12,431 bases of DNA from Rhizobium sp. (GTDB taxonomy: Bacteria > Pseudomonadota > Alphaproteobacteria > Rhizobiales > Rhizobiaceae): contig DNPN01000221.1 in the NCBI GenBank assembly GCA_003501385.1, forward strand, positions 1 to 12,431. Direction: 5' to 3'. Shown one piece after another: positions 1-6,876 of the stretch; the first letter of the stretch is position 1; every line of letters begins with the position of its first letter. The position numbers and the translations under genes are program-made. The notes under the pieces are model-generated. The model was not told the DNA's origin. It searched no databases and saw nothing but the letters and a program-made list of their open reading frames with translations.

Positions 1-350
1 TTGTTTTCGTTTGTCTTTTCTGGAAAGCCGGTTTCCACTTTCCCCTGACAGACTCTCGTGTCGAGTTATTCTTGCAAAATAACCGACTATTTTTGGGGGC
101 ATTTCAGCCCAAACGATGTTTATCTTTTGACTTTTAACAGATGTATTTCCCAGATTTTAATCTCTGTTAGATGAGAATTTGGATTCATTCTAGCATCTGA
201 CATCCTCAAAAACCTTGTAGAATTGTACCGCGTTCAGACAATCCATTTAGGTTTCACCTCGTTCCATTAGTGCTGTTGCATCAAAACAATAGCCAGCCGT
301 GTATGTTAGTTTTATTTTAACGCTTGCGAGGGAATATAAAACTAGGACGC

Positions 351-371
351 GATAGTAATTTGTCAACTATC
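351..371. promoter_or_regulatory. Inverted repeat GATAGT-N9-ACTATC, candidate operator
   Basis: Perfect 6-base half-sites GATAGT (351-356) and ACTATC (366-371) are separated by 9 bases. A possible but weak sigma-70-like pair overlaps it: TTGTCA at 360-365 and TTAACA at 383-388, 17 bases apart. The half-site centres are 15 bases apart, which is longer than one helical turn. The position about 155-175 bases before the first gene fits a regulator site, but the function is inferred only from symmetry and place. Confidence 0.25.
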
Positions 372-409
372 TCTTGTTGCGTTTAACAGCCTCTGCATGA
401 TGCGGAATG

Positions 410-421
410 GTTTCATGAAAC
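410..421. promoter_or_regulatory. 12-base perfect palindrome GTTTCATGAAAC
   Basis: A perfect 12-base palindrome lies about 105 bases upstream of the TTG start of the first gene. A palindrome with no loop is more like a dimeric-protein binding site than an RNA hairpin. I do not recognise the binding protein. Confidence 0.25.
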
Positions 422-514
422 TTTGATCTGATACCGATGCGTTTCTAACGTTGCGGGTGTTGCCGCGTGGCATTTTGTCATGGCCGTTTGGCGGCGATCC
501 TGCGCAAGCATGAT

Positions 515-518
515 GGAG
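515..518 (+). promoter_or_regulatory. Ribosome binding site fixing a TTG start
   Basis: GGAG lies 7 bases before the TTG at 526. An in-frame TGA at 511-513 closes the frame just upstream, so no earlier start is possible. The receiver-domain beta-1 strand begins at residue 2, so a later start would destroy the fold. Confidence 0.75.
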
Positions 519-525
519 CAAGCCC

Positions 526-1641
526 TTGAATGTCGTTCTGATTGATGACAGCCGTTCCGTGCTCCTCGGGCTGAGTGTTGCGCTTGGGCAACTGGAAGAT
601 ATCGTGATTGAAACCTATGAGGATCCAGCAGGAGCGATAGAGGCATGCACAGAAAAACAGTTTGATCTGGTTTTGGTTGATTACAACATGCCAAAATTGA
701 CAGGCGTTGATGTCATTGTCGCACTGAGAAGCATGCCGTCTTATGACCTTGTTCCGATTGTGATGATCACATCCGAGGCGGAGAAGCGGCTGAAGGTGAA
801 TGCCATCGAGGCAGGTGCGACGGAATTTTTGCGCAAGCCTGTCGACTTGGTGGAGCTGAAAGCGCGGGTCAAAAGCCTGCTCAATCTGCGTCGCGCGCAT
901 CTGGAACTCGCCAAACGCGCGGATGGGTTGGTGGACGTTGTCAATGCGAAGTCGGTTGAGCTGGCGGCCAGCGAGGAAGAGATCATCTGGCGGCTTGCGC
1001 GGGCGATTGAATATCGTGACGGCGCGACAGGCGATCATGTGTCCCGGGTTGCGCAGATTTCCCTGTTGATCGCGCAGGACTTGAAGCTGGATGAGGATCT
1101 TTGCCGTCGGATTTATCTGGCGGCACCCCTCCACGATATCGGCAAAATCGGCATCAGTGATGGAATTCTCTGCAAACCAGGGCGTTTGACGGAGAGTGAG
1201 CGTGACATCATGCGCCAGCATGTCGAGATTGGTGTGCAGATTCTGGGAAACAGCACCTCAGACCTTTTGCTGGTCGCCGAGCGTATCGCGGGCGGCCATC
1301 ACGAAAAATGGGACGGAAGCGGTTATCCGAAGGGGCTTTCGGGTGATCAGATTCCGCTTGAGGCCCGCATTGTGGCTTTGGCTGACGTGTTTGATGCCCT
1401 TTGCTCGGCGCGTCCTTACAAGGCTGCGTGGTCGTTGCAAGATGCGCTGGCCTATGTGGTGCGCGAAAGTGGCAGACATTTTGACCCCGCCTGTGTTGTT
1501 GCCTTCAACCGGCAGTGGGACAGGATCATTGCCGTTATGGAAACGTCCAAACAGGATTCACTCGCCCCGCCTCTTGGCGGTGCTGCCCATCACCCTCTCG
1601 ATTACACAGAACCACGCCCTCAGCTCGTAGGCAGGAGATGA
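526..1641 (+). CDS. REC-HD-GYP response regulator, predicted cyclic-di-GMP phosphodiesterase
   Basis: A 371-residue RpfG-like protein. An N-terminal receiver domain (about 1-120) has the acidic pair D7-D8, phospho-acceptor D52 in VDYNMP, T82 and K104. A linker helix (120-150) leads to an HD-GYP domain (about 150-335) with RDxxTGDH (H171), the HD pair H203-D204 in HDIGKIGI, H232 in QHVEIG, HHE at 258-260, GYP at 266-268 and D287 in ALADVFDAL. All metal-ligand positions of active HD-GYP enzymes appear present, so hydrolysis of cyclic-di-GMP controlled by phosphorylation is predicted; CheA encoded downstream is the obvious kinase, by inference. The last 35 or so residues form a proline-rich tail outside the domain. 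Translation starts at TTG, the only start after an in-frame stop. The stop codon lies 2 bases before the STAS gene. It is the first gene of the tight chemotaxis operon. Confidence 0.93.
   Translation: MNVVLIDDSRSVLLGLSVALGQLEDIVIETYEDPAGAIEACTEKQFDLVLVDYNMPKLTGVDVIVALRSMPSYDLVPIVMITSEAEKRLKVNAIEAGATEFLRKPVDLVELKARVKSLLNLRRAHLELAKRADGLVDVVNAKSVELAASEEEIIWRLARAIEYRDGATGDHVSRVAQISLLIAQDLKLDEDLCRRIYLAAPLHDIGKIGISDGILCKPGRLTESERDIMRQHVEIGVQILGNSTSDLLLVAERIAGGHHEKWDGSGYPKGLSGDQIPLEARIVALADVFDALCSARPYKAAWSLQDALAYVVRESGRHFDPACVVAFNRQWDRIIAVMETSKQDSLAPPLGGAAHHPLDYTEPRPQLVGRR
1633..1637 (+). promoter_or_regulatory. Ribosome binding site choosing the second ATG of the STAS gene
   Basis: AGGAG abuts the ATG at 1638, leaving no spacer, but sits 6 bases before the in-frame ATG at 1644. 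The spacing therefore favours 1644 as the start. Confidence 0.6.
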
Positions 1642-1643
1642 CG

Positions 1644-1973
1644 ATGACATTACAAGCCAGGACCTCTGAAACCGTGGTGTTGCCCGCAAGCCTGACCATT
1701 CGCACCGTGCAGTCCACCAAGGATGTGCTGCTGGCTGGCTTGGCTGCGGGTGACAGCGTTGTGGTTCATGTTCCAGATGACGCTGATTGCGACCTGAGCT
1801 TTGTTCAGCTGCTTGAATCGACACGAATGTTTGCGCAAACACACGACAAGGTCGTCACACTTTTCAGCCCTGCCACCACTGGGTTGCTCTCTATCCTCGA
1901 ACGCGGTGGTTTTCTGACGGCAATGGATCCGTCAGACCGCTTCTTTTGGTTCCATGAAAGGCAAATGCAATGA
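1644..1973 (+). CDS. Small STAS-domain protein of the chemotaxis operon
   Basis: A 109-residue single-domain protein. The fold pattern fits a STAS (anti-anti-sigma-like) domain: an N-terminal strand around VVLPASLTIR (11-20), a helix, then strand VVVHVP (39-44) and the hallmark turn DLSFVQLLES (50-59) opening a helix, followed by KVVTLFSP (69-76) and a C-terminal helix. Classical STAS proteins are phosphorylated on a serine next to this aspartate; here L51 follows D50 and serine comes at 52, so phosphorylation is uncertain. Small accessory proteins sit at the same place in other rhizobial chemotaxis operons; Sinorhizobium meliloti CheS, just ahead of cheY1-cheA, binds CheA and speeds CheY1 dephosphorylation. 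A similar role is an inference from position, not from alignment. The start at 1644 is set by an AGGAG; ATG 1638 is the alternative. Its stop overlaps the cheY start by 4 bases. Confidence 0.8.
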   Translation: MTLQARTSETVVLPASLTIRTVQSTKDVLLAGLAAGDSVVVHVPDDADCDLSFVQLLESTRMFAQTHDKVVTLFSPATTGLLSILERGGFLTAMDPSDRFFWFHERQMQ

Positions 1974-2338
1974 GCGCAAATATTCTCACCGTTGACGATT
2001 CCGCCAGCATTCGAATGACAACGAAGATCGCATTGACCAATGCTGGTTATAAGGTCACCGAGGCCGTTGATGGTCTGGACGGTCTCAACAAGGCGAAATC
2101 TGCGCAGTTTGACCTGATTGTCACCGATTTGAACATGCCCAACATGAACGGATTGGCGATGATTGAAGCCTTGCGCAAATCGCCAGCCCATACCGGCATT
2201 CCGATCATCTTCCTCACCACGGAATCGGATGCCGACATGAAAAACCGGGCCAAGGCGGCAGGTGCCACGGGGTGGATCACCAAGCCATTTGATGCCGATC
2301 AGCTTGTCAAAATTGCGAGAAAGGTTCTTGGGAAATGA
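1970..2338 (+). CDS. cheY: Chemotaxis response regulator CheY
   Basis: A 122-residue stand-alone receiver domain, the normal CheY length. Visible landmarks are the acidic pair D9-D10, phospho-acceptor D53 in VTDLNMPNMNG, the conserved threonine T83 in IIFLTTES, and K105 in GWITKPF. The switch aromatic that is Tyr106 in E. coli CheY is tryptophan (W102) here, as in many other CheY-like proteins. There is no output domain, so it should act by binding a target such as the flagellar switch, or as a phosphate sink. The ATG overlaps the STAS stop as ATGA, and its own stop overlaps the cheA start the same way, implying translational coupling and balanced expression with CheA. Confidence 0.95.
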   Translation: MSANILTVDDSASIRMTTKIALTNAGYKVTEAVDGLDGLNKAKSAQFDLIVTDLNMPNMNGLAMIEALRKSPAHTGIPIIFLTTESDADMKNRAKAAGATGWITKPFDADQLVKIARKVLGK

Positions 2339-4356
2339 CCAATCTGGATCCCATTCAGGTATTTAGGACGGAAGCGGCTGAACTGTTCGAGCAGATTGAA
2401 GGCGGTTTGCTGGATCTGTTGCATGACCTTGGCAATCAGGATCAGATCGACGCGGTGTTTCGCGGCCTTCATACCCTGAAGGGATCCGGTGCCATGTTTG
2501 GCTTTGAGGCCCTGGCTGCGTTTACCCACCATTGCGAAACCGCGTTTGACCGGGTGCGCAAAGGCGAAGTTCCCGCCACCGCAGAGCTGGTGGCGGCGGT
2601 GCTGGATGCCCAGGATCACATGAAGTCACTGGTGGAAACCCCCAATGGTGACCATCAAACTGTGGGCGATGCCTTGCTGGCCAAGCTGCAGGCCGCTGTA
2701 GGCGAAGGAAGCCCTCATCACGCCGCACCCAAAGCCCAGGCGTCTGTTGCTGCTCAGGCGGATGAAAGCGGCACCAAGGTTTGGACGCTGACATTCCGCT
2801 TGCCGATGAATTCCATGATCAATGGAACAAATCCGCTTGGTCTGCTGGATGAGTTGCGCGAGCTTGGTGACTGCAAGATCGCTGTCGATAAATCAAAGAT
2901 TCCCGATCTGGATGATCTCGTGCCGTCGGAGCTTTATCTGGGCTGGACTGTAATTCTAACCACCGACCGGCCGAAGTCCGATATCGAAGATGTGTTCATC
3001 TTCGTGATGGACGATATGGAAATGGAGCTGACCCAGGCAAGCATTGATACGTCCAAGCCTGCGGCTGAAGTTGTGGTCAAGGCACCTGAGAGCCAGATTG
3101 CCCGTGCGGCAGCGCCCTTGGAACACAAGCCTGCGCCAGCCGCTACTGCTGCTCCCGCAGATGCCAGGCATCACAACAAGGCCGCTGAAAATGTCCGCGT
3201 TCCCGCCGAGCGTCTGGATGAATTGATGGACCGGGTTGGCGAGTTGGTGATTGCCCAGTCGCGCCTGTCGCAGCTGGCGGGTTCAAGCGCGGATATCATG
3301 TTGCGGTCTGTCTCGGAAGATGTCGAGCGTCTGTCCGGCGAGTTGCGCGATACGATGATGGTGCTGCGCATGGTGCCGGTTGGCAGTCTGTTTTCGCGCT
3401 TCCGTCGCTTGGTGCATGATCTCGCTCGTGAAACCGGCAAGATTATCGAGCTGGAAACCGAGGGTGAAACCACGGAAGTCGATAAGACCGTGATTGAGCG
3501 TCTGGCCGATCCGCTGGTGCATCTGGTGCGCAATTCCATCGACCATGGCCTGGAACTGCCACAGGATCGCGTGGCCGCTGGCAAACCTGAAACCGGCAAG
3601 GTTACGCTTCTGGCCCGTCAATCGGGTGGTGAGGTGATCATTACCATCAAGGATGACGGTCGCGGCATCAATCGCGATCGTGTTCGAGCCAAGGCTGAAT
3701 CCTCCGGCATTATCCAGCCGGGTGCACAATTGATGGATCAGGAGCTGTTGCAGCTGATTTTCCAGCCTGGTTTCTCGACCGCCCAGCAGATCACCAATCT
3801 GTCTGGCCGTGGCGTCGGCATGGATGTGGTGAAAAAGACGGTCGAAGCGCTGCGCGGCGTCATCGATGTGCGCAGCGATGAAGGCAAGGGATCGGAAATT
3901 TCGCTCCGCATTCCGCTGACTCTGGCGATTATCGATGGCCTTCTCGTGCGGGTTGGCACGGGCTGCTACGTTATTCCGCTGTCGGCGGTGGAAGAATGCC
4001 TCGAGCTGTCCATCGAAGACGATCTCAGATCGCGTGGCCGCAGCTTCATTTCGCTGCGCGACAGTCTGGTGCCGTTCCTGCGGCTGCGGGACATGTTCCG
4101 CACAGGCACGCAACCAGACCCCTACCAAAAGGTCGTGGTGATCTCTACCGGCAATGAGCGGGTGGGTCTGGTGGTCGATCAGATCATCGGGGACCATCAG
4201 ACTGTGATCAAGGCCATGTCCCGGCTGCACCATGATGTCGTGACCTTCTCGGGCGCGACCATTTTGGGCGACGGCAGCGTGGCCCTGATTCTGGATGTCA
4301 CCAATCTGGTCAGCATTGGCCAACAGCAAGAGGCGCAATTGCGGATAGCAGGATGA
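2335..4356 (+). CDS. cheA: Chemotaxis sensor histidine kinase CheA
   Basis: A 673-residue CheA. The P1 phosphotransfer domain (about 1-120) has the phospho-accepting H46 in HTLKGSG. Residues about 148-232 form a compact domain with YLGWTVIL and DVFIFVMDD motifs, in the place of the P2 regulator-binding domain but not of the E. coli P2 type as far as I can tell. An Ala/Pro-rich linker (about 240-284) leads to the P3 dimerisation helices (287-365, with LRMVPVGSLFSRF), then the P4 ATPase: N-box with N400 in HLVRNSIDHGLE, G1 box DDGRG (440-444) and G2 box GRGVGM (491-496). The P5 CheW-like regulatory domain spans about 535-662. All catalytic boxes look intact. It should autophosphorylate in receptor complexes and pass phosphate to CheY and perhaps to the HD-GYP regulator. 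The start overlaps the cheY stop and its stop overlaps the cheW start, each by 4 bases. Confidence 0.97.
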   Translation: MTNLDPIQVFRTEAAELFEQIEGGLLDLLHDLGNQDQIDAVFRGLHTLKGSGAMFGFEALAAFTHHCETAFDRVRKGEVPATAELVAAVLDAQDHMKSLVETPNGDHQTVGDALLAKLQAAVGEGSPHHAAPKAQASVAAQADESGTKVWTLTFRLPMNSMINGTNPLGLLDELRELGDCKIAVDKSKIPDLDDLVPSELYLGWTVILTTDRPKSDIEDVFIFVMDDMEMELTQASIDTSKPAAEVVVKAPESQIARAAAPLEHKPAPAATAAPADARHHNKAAENVRVPAERLDELMDRVGELVIAQSRLSQLAGSSADIMLRSVSEDVERLSGELRDTMMVLRMVPVGSLFSRFRRLVHDLARETGKIIELETEGETTEVDKTVIERLADPLVHLVRNSIDHGLELPQDRVAAGKPETGKVTLLARQSGGEVIITIKDDGRGINRDRVRAKAESSGIIQPGAQLMDQELLQLIFQPGFSTAQQITNLSGRGVGMDVVKKTVEALRGVIDVRSDEGKGSEISLRIPLTLAIIDGLLVRVGTGCYVIPLSAVEECLELSIEDDLRSRGRSFISLRDSLVPFLRLRDMFRTGTQPDPYQKVVVISTGNERVGLVVDQIIGDHQTVIKAMSRLHHDVVTFSGATILGDGSVALILDVTNLVSIGQQQEAQLRIAG

Positions 4357-4877
4357 GCGTTTTACCCACCATGAGCGATTTTCAAAACCTCTGGGCTGGC
4401 CGCGAAGAACTTGCGGTGCTGACCTTCAATCTCAACGGCGAAACCTTCGCCATCGAAGCGGTGACTGTGCAGGAGATTATTGATCTTTTGCCGGAAACCA
4501 AAGTGCCGGGTGCAAAGCCATATGTGTCCAGCGTGATCAATTTCCGCGGCAAGGTTATTCCGCTTGCGGATATTCGCCTGGCTTTTGGCATGGAGGCAAC
4601 CGAGCCGACCATTGATAGCCGGATTATCGTGATCGAGCTGGATCTTGACGGTGAAATGGCGCTGACGGGTATTCGCACGGATCGCGTGTTTGAGGTTACG
4701 ACGCTGTTGCGGTCCGCCAGTGAACCACCACCGCGGGTCGGCATGCGGTGGCGTGCTGATTATATTGAGTGCCTGGTCAAGCGCGACGGCGAATTCATCA
4801 TTCTTCCTAACTTGCAGGCCATCTTCACGGGCTCGGACTCCCGCGCGGGGTTGTCCGCAACGACACAACAAAATTGA
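4353..4877 (+). CDS. cheW: Chemotaxis coupling protein CheW
   Basis: A 174-residue single CheW domain, a usual length. The core runs from about residue 18 (ELAVLTFNLNGETFAIE) to about 160, with the hallmark NFRGKVIPLADIRLAFG at 63-79. R65 in that motif corresponds to the conserved arginine used for CheA/receptor contact. It bridges the receptors encoded downstream to CheA at the inner membrane. The start at 4353 overlaps the cheA stop as ATGA; an in-frame ATG at 4371 would remove six residues outside the domain and has no purine-rich site before it, so the upstream start is preferred. The stop is followed after 8 bases by the first receptor gene, so cheW and MCP1 are almost surely co-translated. 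Confidence 0.96.
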   Translation: MSVLPTMSDFQNLWAGREELAVLTFNLNGETFAIEAVTVQEIIDLLPETKVPGAKPYVSSVINFRGKVIPLADIRLAFGMEATEPTIDSRIIVIELDLDGEMALTGIRTDRVFEVTTLLRSASEPPPRVGMRWRADYIECLVKRDGEFIILPNLQAIFTGSDSRAGLSATTQQN

Positions 4878-4879
4878 GG
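4876..4879 (+). promoter_or_regulatory. Ribosome binding site of MCP1, embedded in the cheW stop
   Basis: GAGG overlaps the cheW stop codon. Two in-frame ATGs follow at 4883 and 4886. The second has the better 6-base spacing and gives the N-terminus MRFTIKLKL found in all four receptors, so 4886 is the likely start. Confidence 0.6.
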
Positions 4880-4885
4880 CTGATG

Positions 4886-6586
4886 ATGCGATTTACAATT
4901 AAACTTAAACTGGCATTGGCCTTCGGATTTGTCGTTGCCCTGCTGATTTGTAGCTCCGTACTGGGTCTTCGGAGCCTGAGTTCAATGAACGATGCGATGG
5001 GCGATACGCTTGAAGGCCCTGTGGAGCGATTGCGGTTGGCGCAAGAGCTGCAATTGGCGCAACTTCAGCAGTTACGCCAACAAAAGAATGTTCAGCTGGC
5101 ACAATCGGAAGAAGAGGCCAAAGCATCTGTTGCCAGCGGCAATGCTGCACGGGCTGAATTTGATGCAATTTTCACGGCAGTGATGGCCAAAGCAACCGAA
5201 CAAGGCAAGGTGTTGTGGAACAAGCTTGCCATACTGGAGGCAGACTTCCGCAAGAGTGATGATCAGGTCAAAGCTCTGTCGATAGCAGGGGATAAGGCGG
5301 GCGCACTGAAAGTCTCCACTGGCGAAAATCGCAAAGCCGTCAATGATATCGATGACCTTCTGTCTCAGATCGTTACTCTTGAGCAGAAGCGTCTGAAAGA
5401 TGCTGATGCGGCTGGCGACGATGAATATGCACAGACACGTCTAATGCTGACATCATTATCGGCAGCAGCGTCTGTTATTGCTGCTCTTGCCGCAATCTGG
5501 ATTGTCATGAGCGTAACGGGTGGTATCAATCGTGCCGTGGTTGCTGTGCGCAAGGTGTCGGATGGCGATTTGACGGAACTTGCGGAAGTTCGCTCGCGTG
5601 ACGAGATCGGTACGCTGCTGGAATATGTCAATACCATGGTCGAGCGCCTGCGGGGTGTGGTCGGTGACGCGCTTGCTGCATCGGACAACGTGTCTTCCGG
5701 CAGCCAGCAGCTCTCTTCAGGCTCCGAGCAATTGTCTCAAGGTGCAACGGAACAGGCCTCATCGACGGAGGAAGCATCTGCTTCAATGGAAGAAATGGCC
5801 GCTAATATCCGTCAGAATGCCGACAATGCTGCTCAGACGGAAAAAATTGCGCGTCAATCGTCCAAGGATGCAGAAGCCTCCGGCGAGGCCGTTGCTCGCG
5901 CGGTTGGTGCTATGCGCACCATTGCTGACAAAATCTCGATTGTTCAGGAAATTGCCCGCCAAACCGATCTTCTGGCCTTGAATGCGGCTGTGGAAGCAGC
6001 ACGTGCCGGTGAACACGGCAAGGGTTTTGCGGTTGTTGCATCAGAGGTACGTAAACTGGCTGAACGGTCTCAGGCGGCAGCGGCTGAAATCAGCACGCTT
6101 TCGGGTGAGACTGTGCAGGTGGCGACACAGGCGGGCGACATGCTGAACCGTCTGGTGCCGGATATTCGCAAGACTGCCGAATTGATCTCTGAAATCTCTG
6201 CGGCCTGCCGTGAGCAGGACATCGGTGCCAGCCAGATCAATGATGCGATCCAGCAGTTGGACAAGGTAACCCAGCAGAATGCGGGTGCGTCTGAAGAGAT
6301 GTCGGCGACCTCTGAAGAGCTGGCCGCGCAAGCTGAAGAGCTACAGGCGTCGATCGCCTTCTTTAAGGTGGATGGCGCAGCAAAGCACACGCAAGCTGCG
6401 CGCGACACCAAGACAGCGCATCAGAGTCAGGTCCGCCGCAGTTTGCCAAAGCCTGTTGGCCGGGATCGGGCGGTCAAGCCGCAGCAATCGGTGTCGGCGC
6501 AGCAGGCTCGGGCGCGGGGATTTGCTCTTGATCTGTCCATGGGTGGGCCAGACGACGAAGATAATGATTTTCGCCAGAGTGCGTAA
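4886..6586 (+). CDS. Methyl-accepting chemotaxis protein 1 (single HAMP)
   Basis: A 566-residue transmembrane receptor. TM1 is about 10-28 and TM2 about 188-208, enclosing a periplasmic helical domain of roughly 160 residues that resembles a four-helix bundle (4HB-type; ligand unknown). One HAMP domain (about 209-257) joins it to the cytoplasmic hairpin (about 268-493). Candidate methylation segments are ASSTEEASASMEEMAA (291-306, Glu pairs 295-296 and 302-303) and GASEEMSATSEELAAQ (467-482, pairs 470-471 and 477-478). The hairpin tip around EIARQTDLLALNAAVEAARA (355-374) binds CheA and CheW. A basic flexible linker (about 497-538) ends in a tail, GFALDLSMGGPDDEDNDF at 545-562, shared with MCP2 and MCP3. 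It is the receptor most tightly tied to cheA-cheW, 8 bases behind cheW. Of the four it has the fewest HAMP units. Confidence 0.95.
   Translation: MRFTIKLKLALAFGFVVALLICSSVLGLRSLSSMNDAMGDTLEGPVERLRLAQELQLAQLQQLRQQKNVQLAQSEEEAKASVASGNAARAEFDAIFTAVMAKATEQGKVLWNKLAILEADFRKSDDQVKALSIAGDKAGALKVSTGENRKAVNDIDDLLSQIVTLEQKRLKDADAAGDDEYAQTRLMLTSLSAAASVIAALAAIWIVMSVTGGINRAVVAVRKVSDGDLTELAEVRSRDEIGTLLEYVNTMVERLRGVVGDALAASDNVSSGSQQLSSGSEQLSQGATEQASSTEEASASMEEMAANIRQNADNAAQTEKIARQSSKDAEASGEAVARAVGAMRTIADKISIVQEIARQTDLLALNAAVEAARAGEHGKGFAVVASEVRKLAERSQAAAAEISTLSGETVQVATQAGDMLNRLVPDIRKTAELISEISAACREQDIGASQINDAIQQLDKVTQQNAGASEEMSATSEELAAQAEELQASIAFFKVDGAAKHTQAARDTKTAHQSQVRRSLPKPVGRDRAVKPQQSVSAQQARARGFALDLSMGGPDDEDNDFRQSA
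5687..6364 (+). repeat. Signalling-domain direct repeat, copy 1 (MCP1)
   Basis: The 678-base segment codes for the whole cytoplasmic hairpin. It aligns without gaps to 7915-8592 and 9870-10547, and to the partial copy from 12056. Within it, 5852-5958 is base-for-base identical to 8080-8186, and 6248-6306 is identical to 10431-10489. Confidence 0.95.
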
Positions 6587-6596
6587 CTTTTAAAAC

Positions 6597-6624
6597 GGAG
6601 TTGGCACCTTTGGGTGCCAACTCC
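6597..6624 (+). terminator. Perfect 12-base-pair hairpin after MCP1, no U-tract
   Basis: GGAGTTGGCACC (6597-6608) and GGTGCCAACTCC (6613-6624) pair perfectly around a TTTG loop, 10 bases after the MCP1 stop. No run of T follows, so it is not a classical intrinsic terminator for + strand transcripts. It may instead stabilise the 3' end of the cheW-MCP1 message or mark a processing point. Confidence 0.55.
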
Positions 6625-6737
6625 CTGCGGGTGAATGATATCGCTGCGTAGAAGCCCGAAATTGAACAAGGCACATTGCTTAGACCTTGGTCTTTTTTGA
6701 ATGAACTAGCTTTTAAAATGACGAGCGGATCAAAGTT

Positions 6738-6761
6738 GAGCAGATGTTGTCATCTGCTTTT
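6738..6761 (+). terminator. Second hairpin in the MCP1-MCP2 spacer, weak intrinsic terminator
   Basis: AGCAGATG (6739-6746) and CATCTGCT (6751-6758) form a perfect 8-pair stem with a TTGT loop, followed by only three T. G6738 and T6759 can add a wobble pair. It could end a read-through transcript from the upstream operon before an MCP2 promoter. Confidence 0.4.
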
Positions 6762-6862
6762 AAACCGCCTTCGCCCTTTGGTTGTGTGACAATTATCTGT
6801 CGTCAGATTGTTTACGCCCAAGGTGTCTGCATCATTTAACGCGTATCAGCTCACTTGTATTG

Positions 6863-6867
6863 AAGGA
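6863..6867 (+). promoter_or_regulatory. Ribosome binding site of MCP2
   Basis: AAGGA stands 9 bases before the ATG at 6877. The frame is open further upstream to an ATG at 6808, but that would add 23 residues before the shared MRFTIKLKL terminus, so 6877 is chosen. Confidence 0.75.
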
Positions 6868-6876
6868 AACCTAAAC

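Larger units (their letters stand above)
1..525. other. AT-rich upstream region without a gene
   Basis: I see no supported coding region on either strand here. The minus-strand reading frames that enter from the first gene have no homology I recognise and are antisense shadows. Base composition is clearly more AT-rich than the genes that follow. The region holds several short dyads, of which the two nearest the first gene (351-371 and 410-421) are listed separately. As this is the only long non-coding stretch before a tightly packed operon, it most likely contains the operon promoter and its control sites, but I cannot place a promoter with confidence. Confidence 0.6.

Noticed and set aside
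21..37. Hairpin TGGAAA-N5-TTTCCA near the window start, as terminator of a gene to the left
   Set aside because: The stem is short and is followed by CTTTCCCC and not a T-run on either strand.
92..113. TTTGGG/CCCAAA dyad around a 10-base loop
   Set aside because: A 6-pair stem with a long loop in AT-rich DNA is not beyond chance and has no T-run.
397..426. A 9-codon leader-like open frame (ATG ATG ... TGA) upstream of the first gene
   Set aside because: No ribosome binding site or run of regulatory codons, and no attenuator structure follows, so there is no support for a leader peptide.
478..1221. A 247-codon minus-strand open frame opposite the HD-GYP gene
   Set aside because: The + strand protein has all family motifs, and the minus product shows no recognisable fold, so it is treated as a shadow.
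3283..4338. A 351-codon minus-strand open frame opposite cheA
   Set aside because: It lies wholly antisense to a clearly conserved kinase, its product is rich in His, Gln and Asn without any domain I recognise, and it has no supported start. It is a codon-bias shadow.
4362..4871. A 169-codon minus-strand open frame opposite cheW
   Set aside because: It mirrors cheW almost exactly and has no protein features of its own.
6682..6698. AGACC-TT-GGTCT followed by TTTTTT as an intrinsic terminator
   Set aside because: The loop is only two bases, leaving a 4-pair stem at best. It is too weak to call, although the T-run itself is real.
6808..6876. N-terminal extension of MCP2 from ATG 6808
   Set aside because: The extra 23 residues have no counterpart in the other receptors, and a good ribosome binding site precedes the ATG at 6877.
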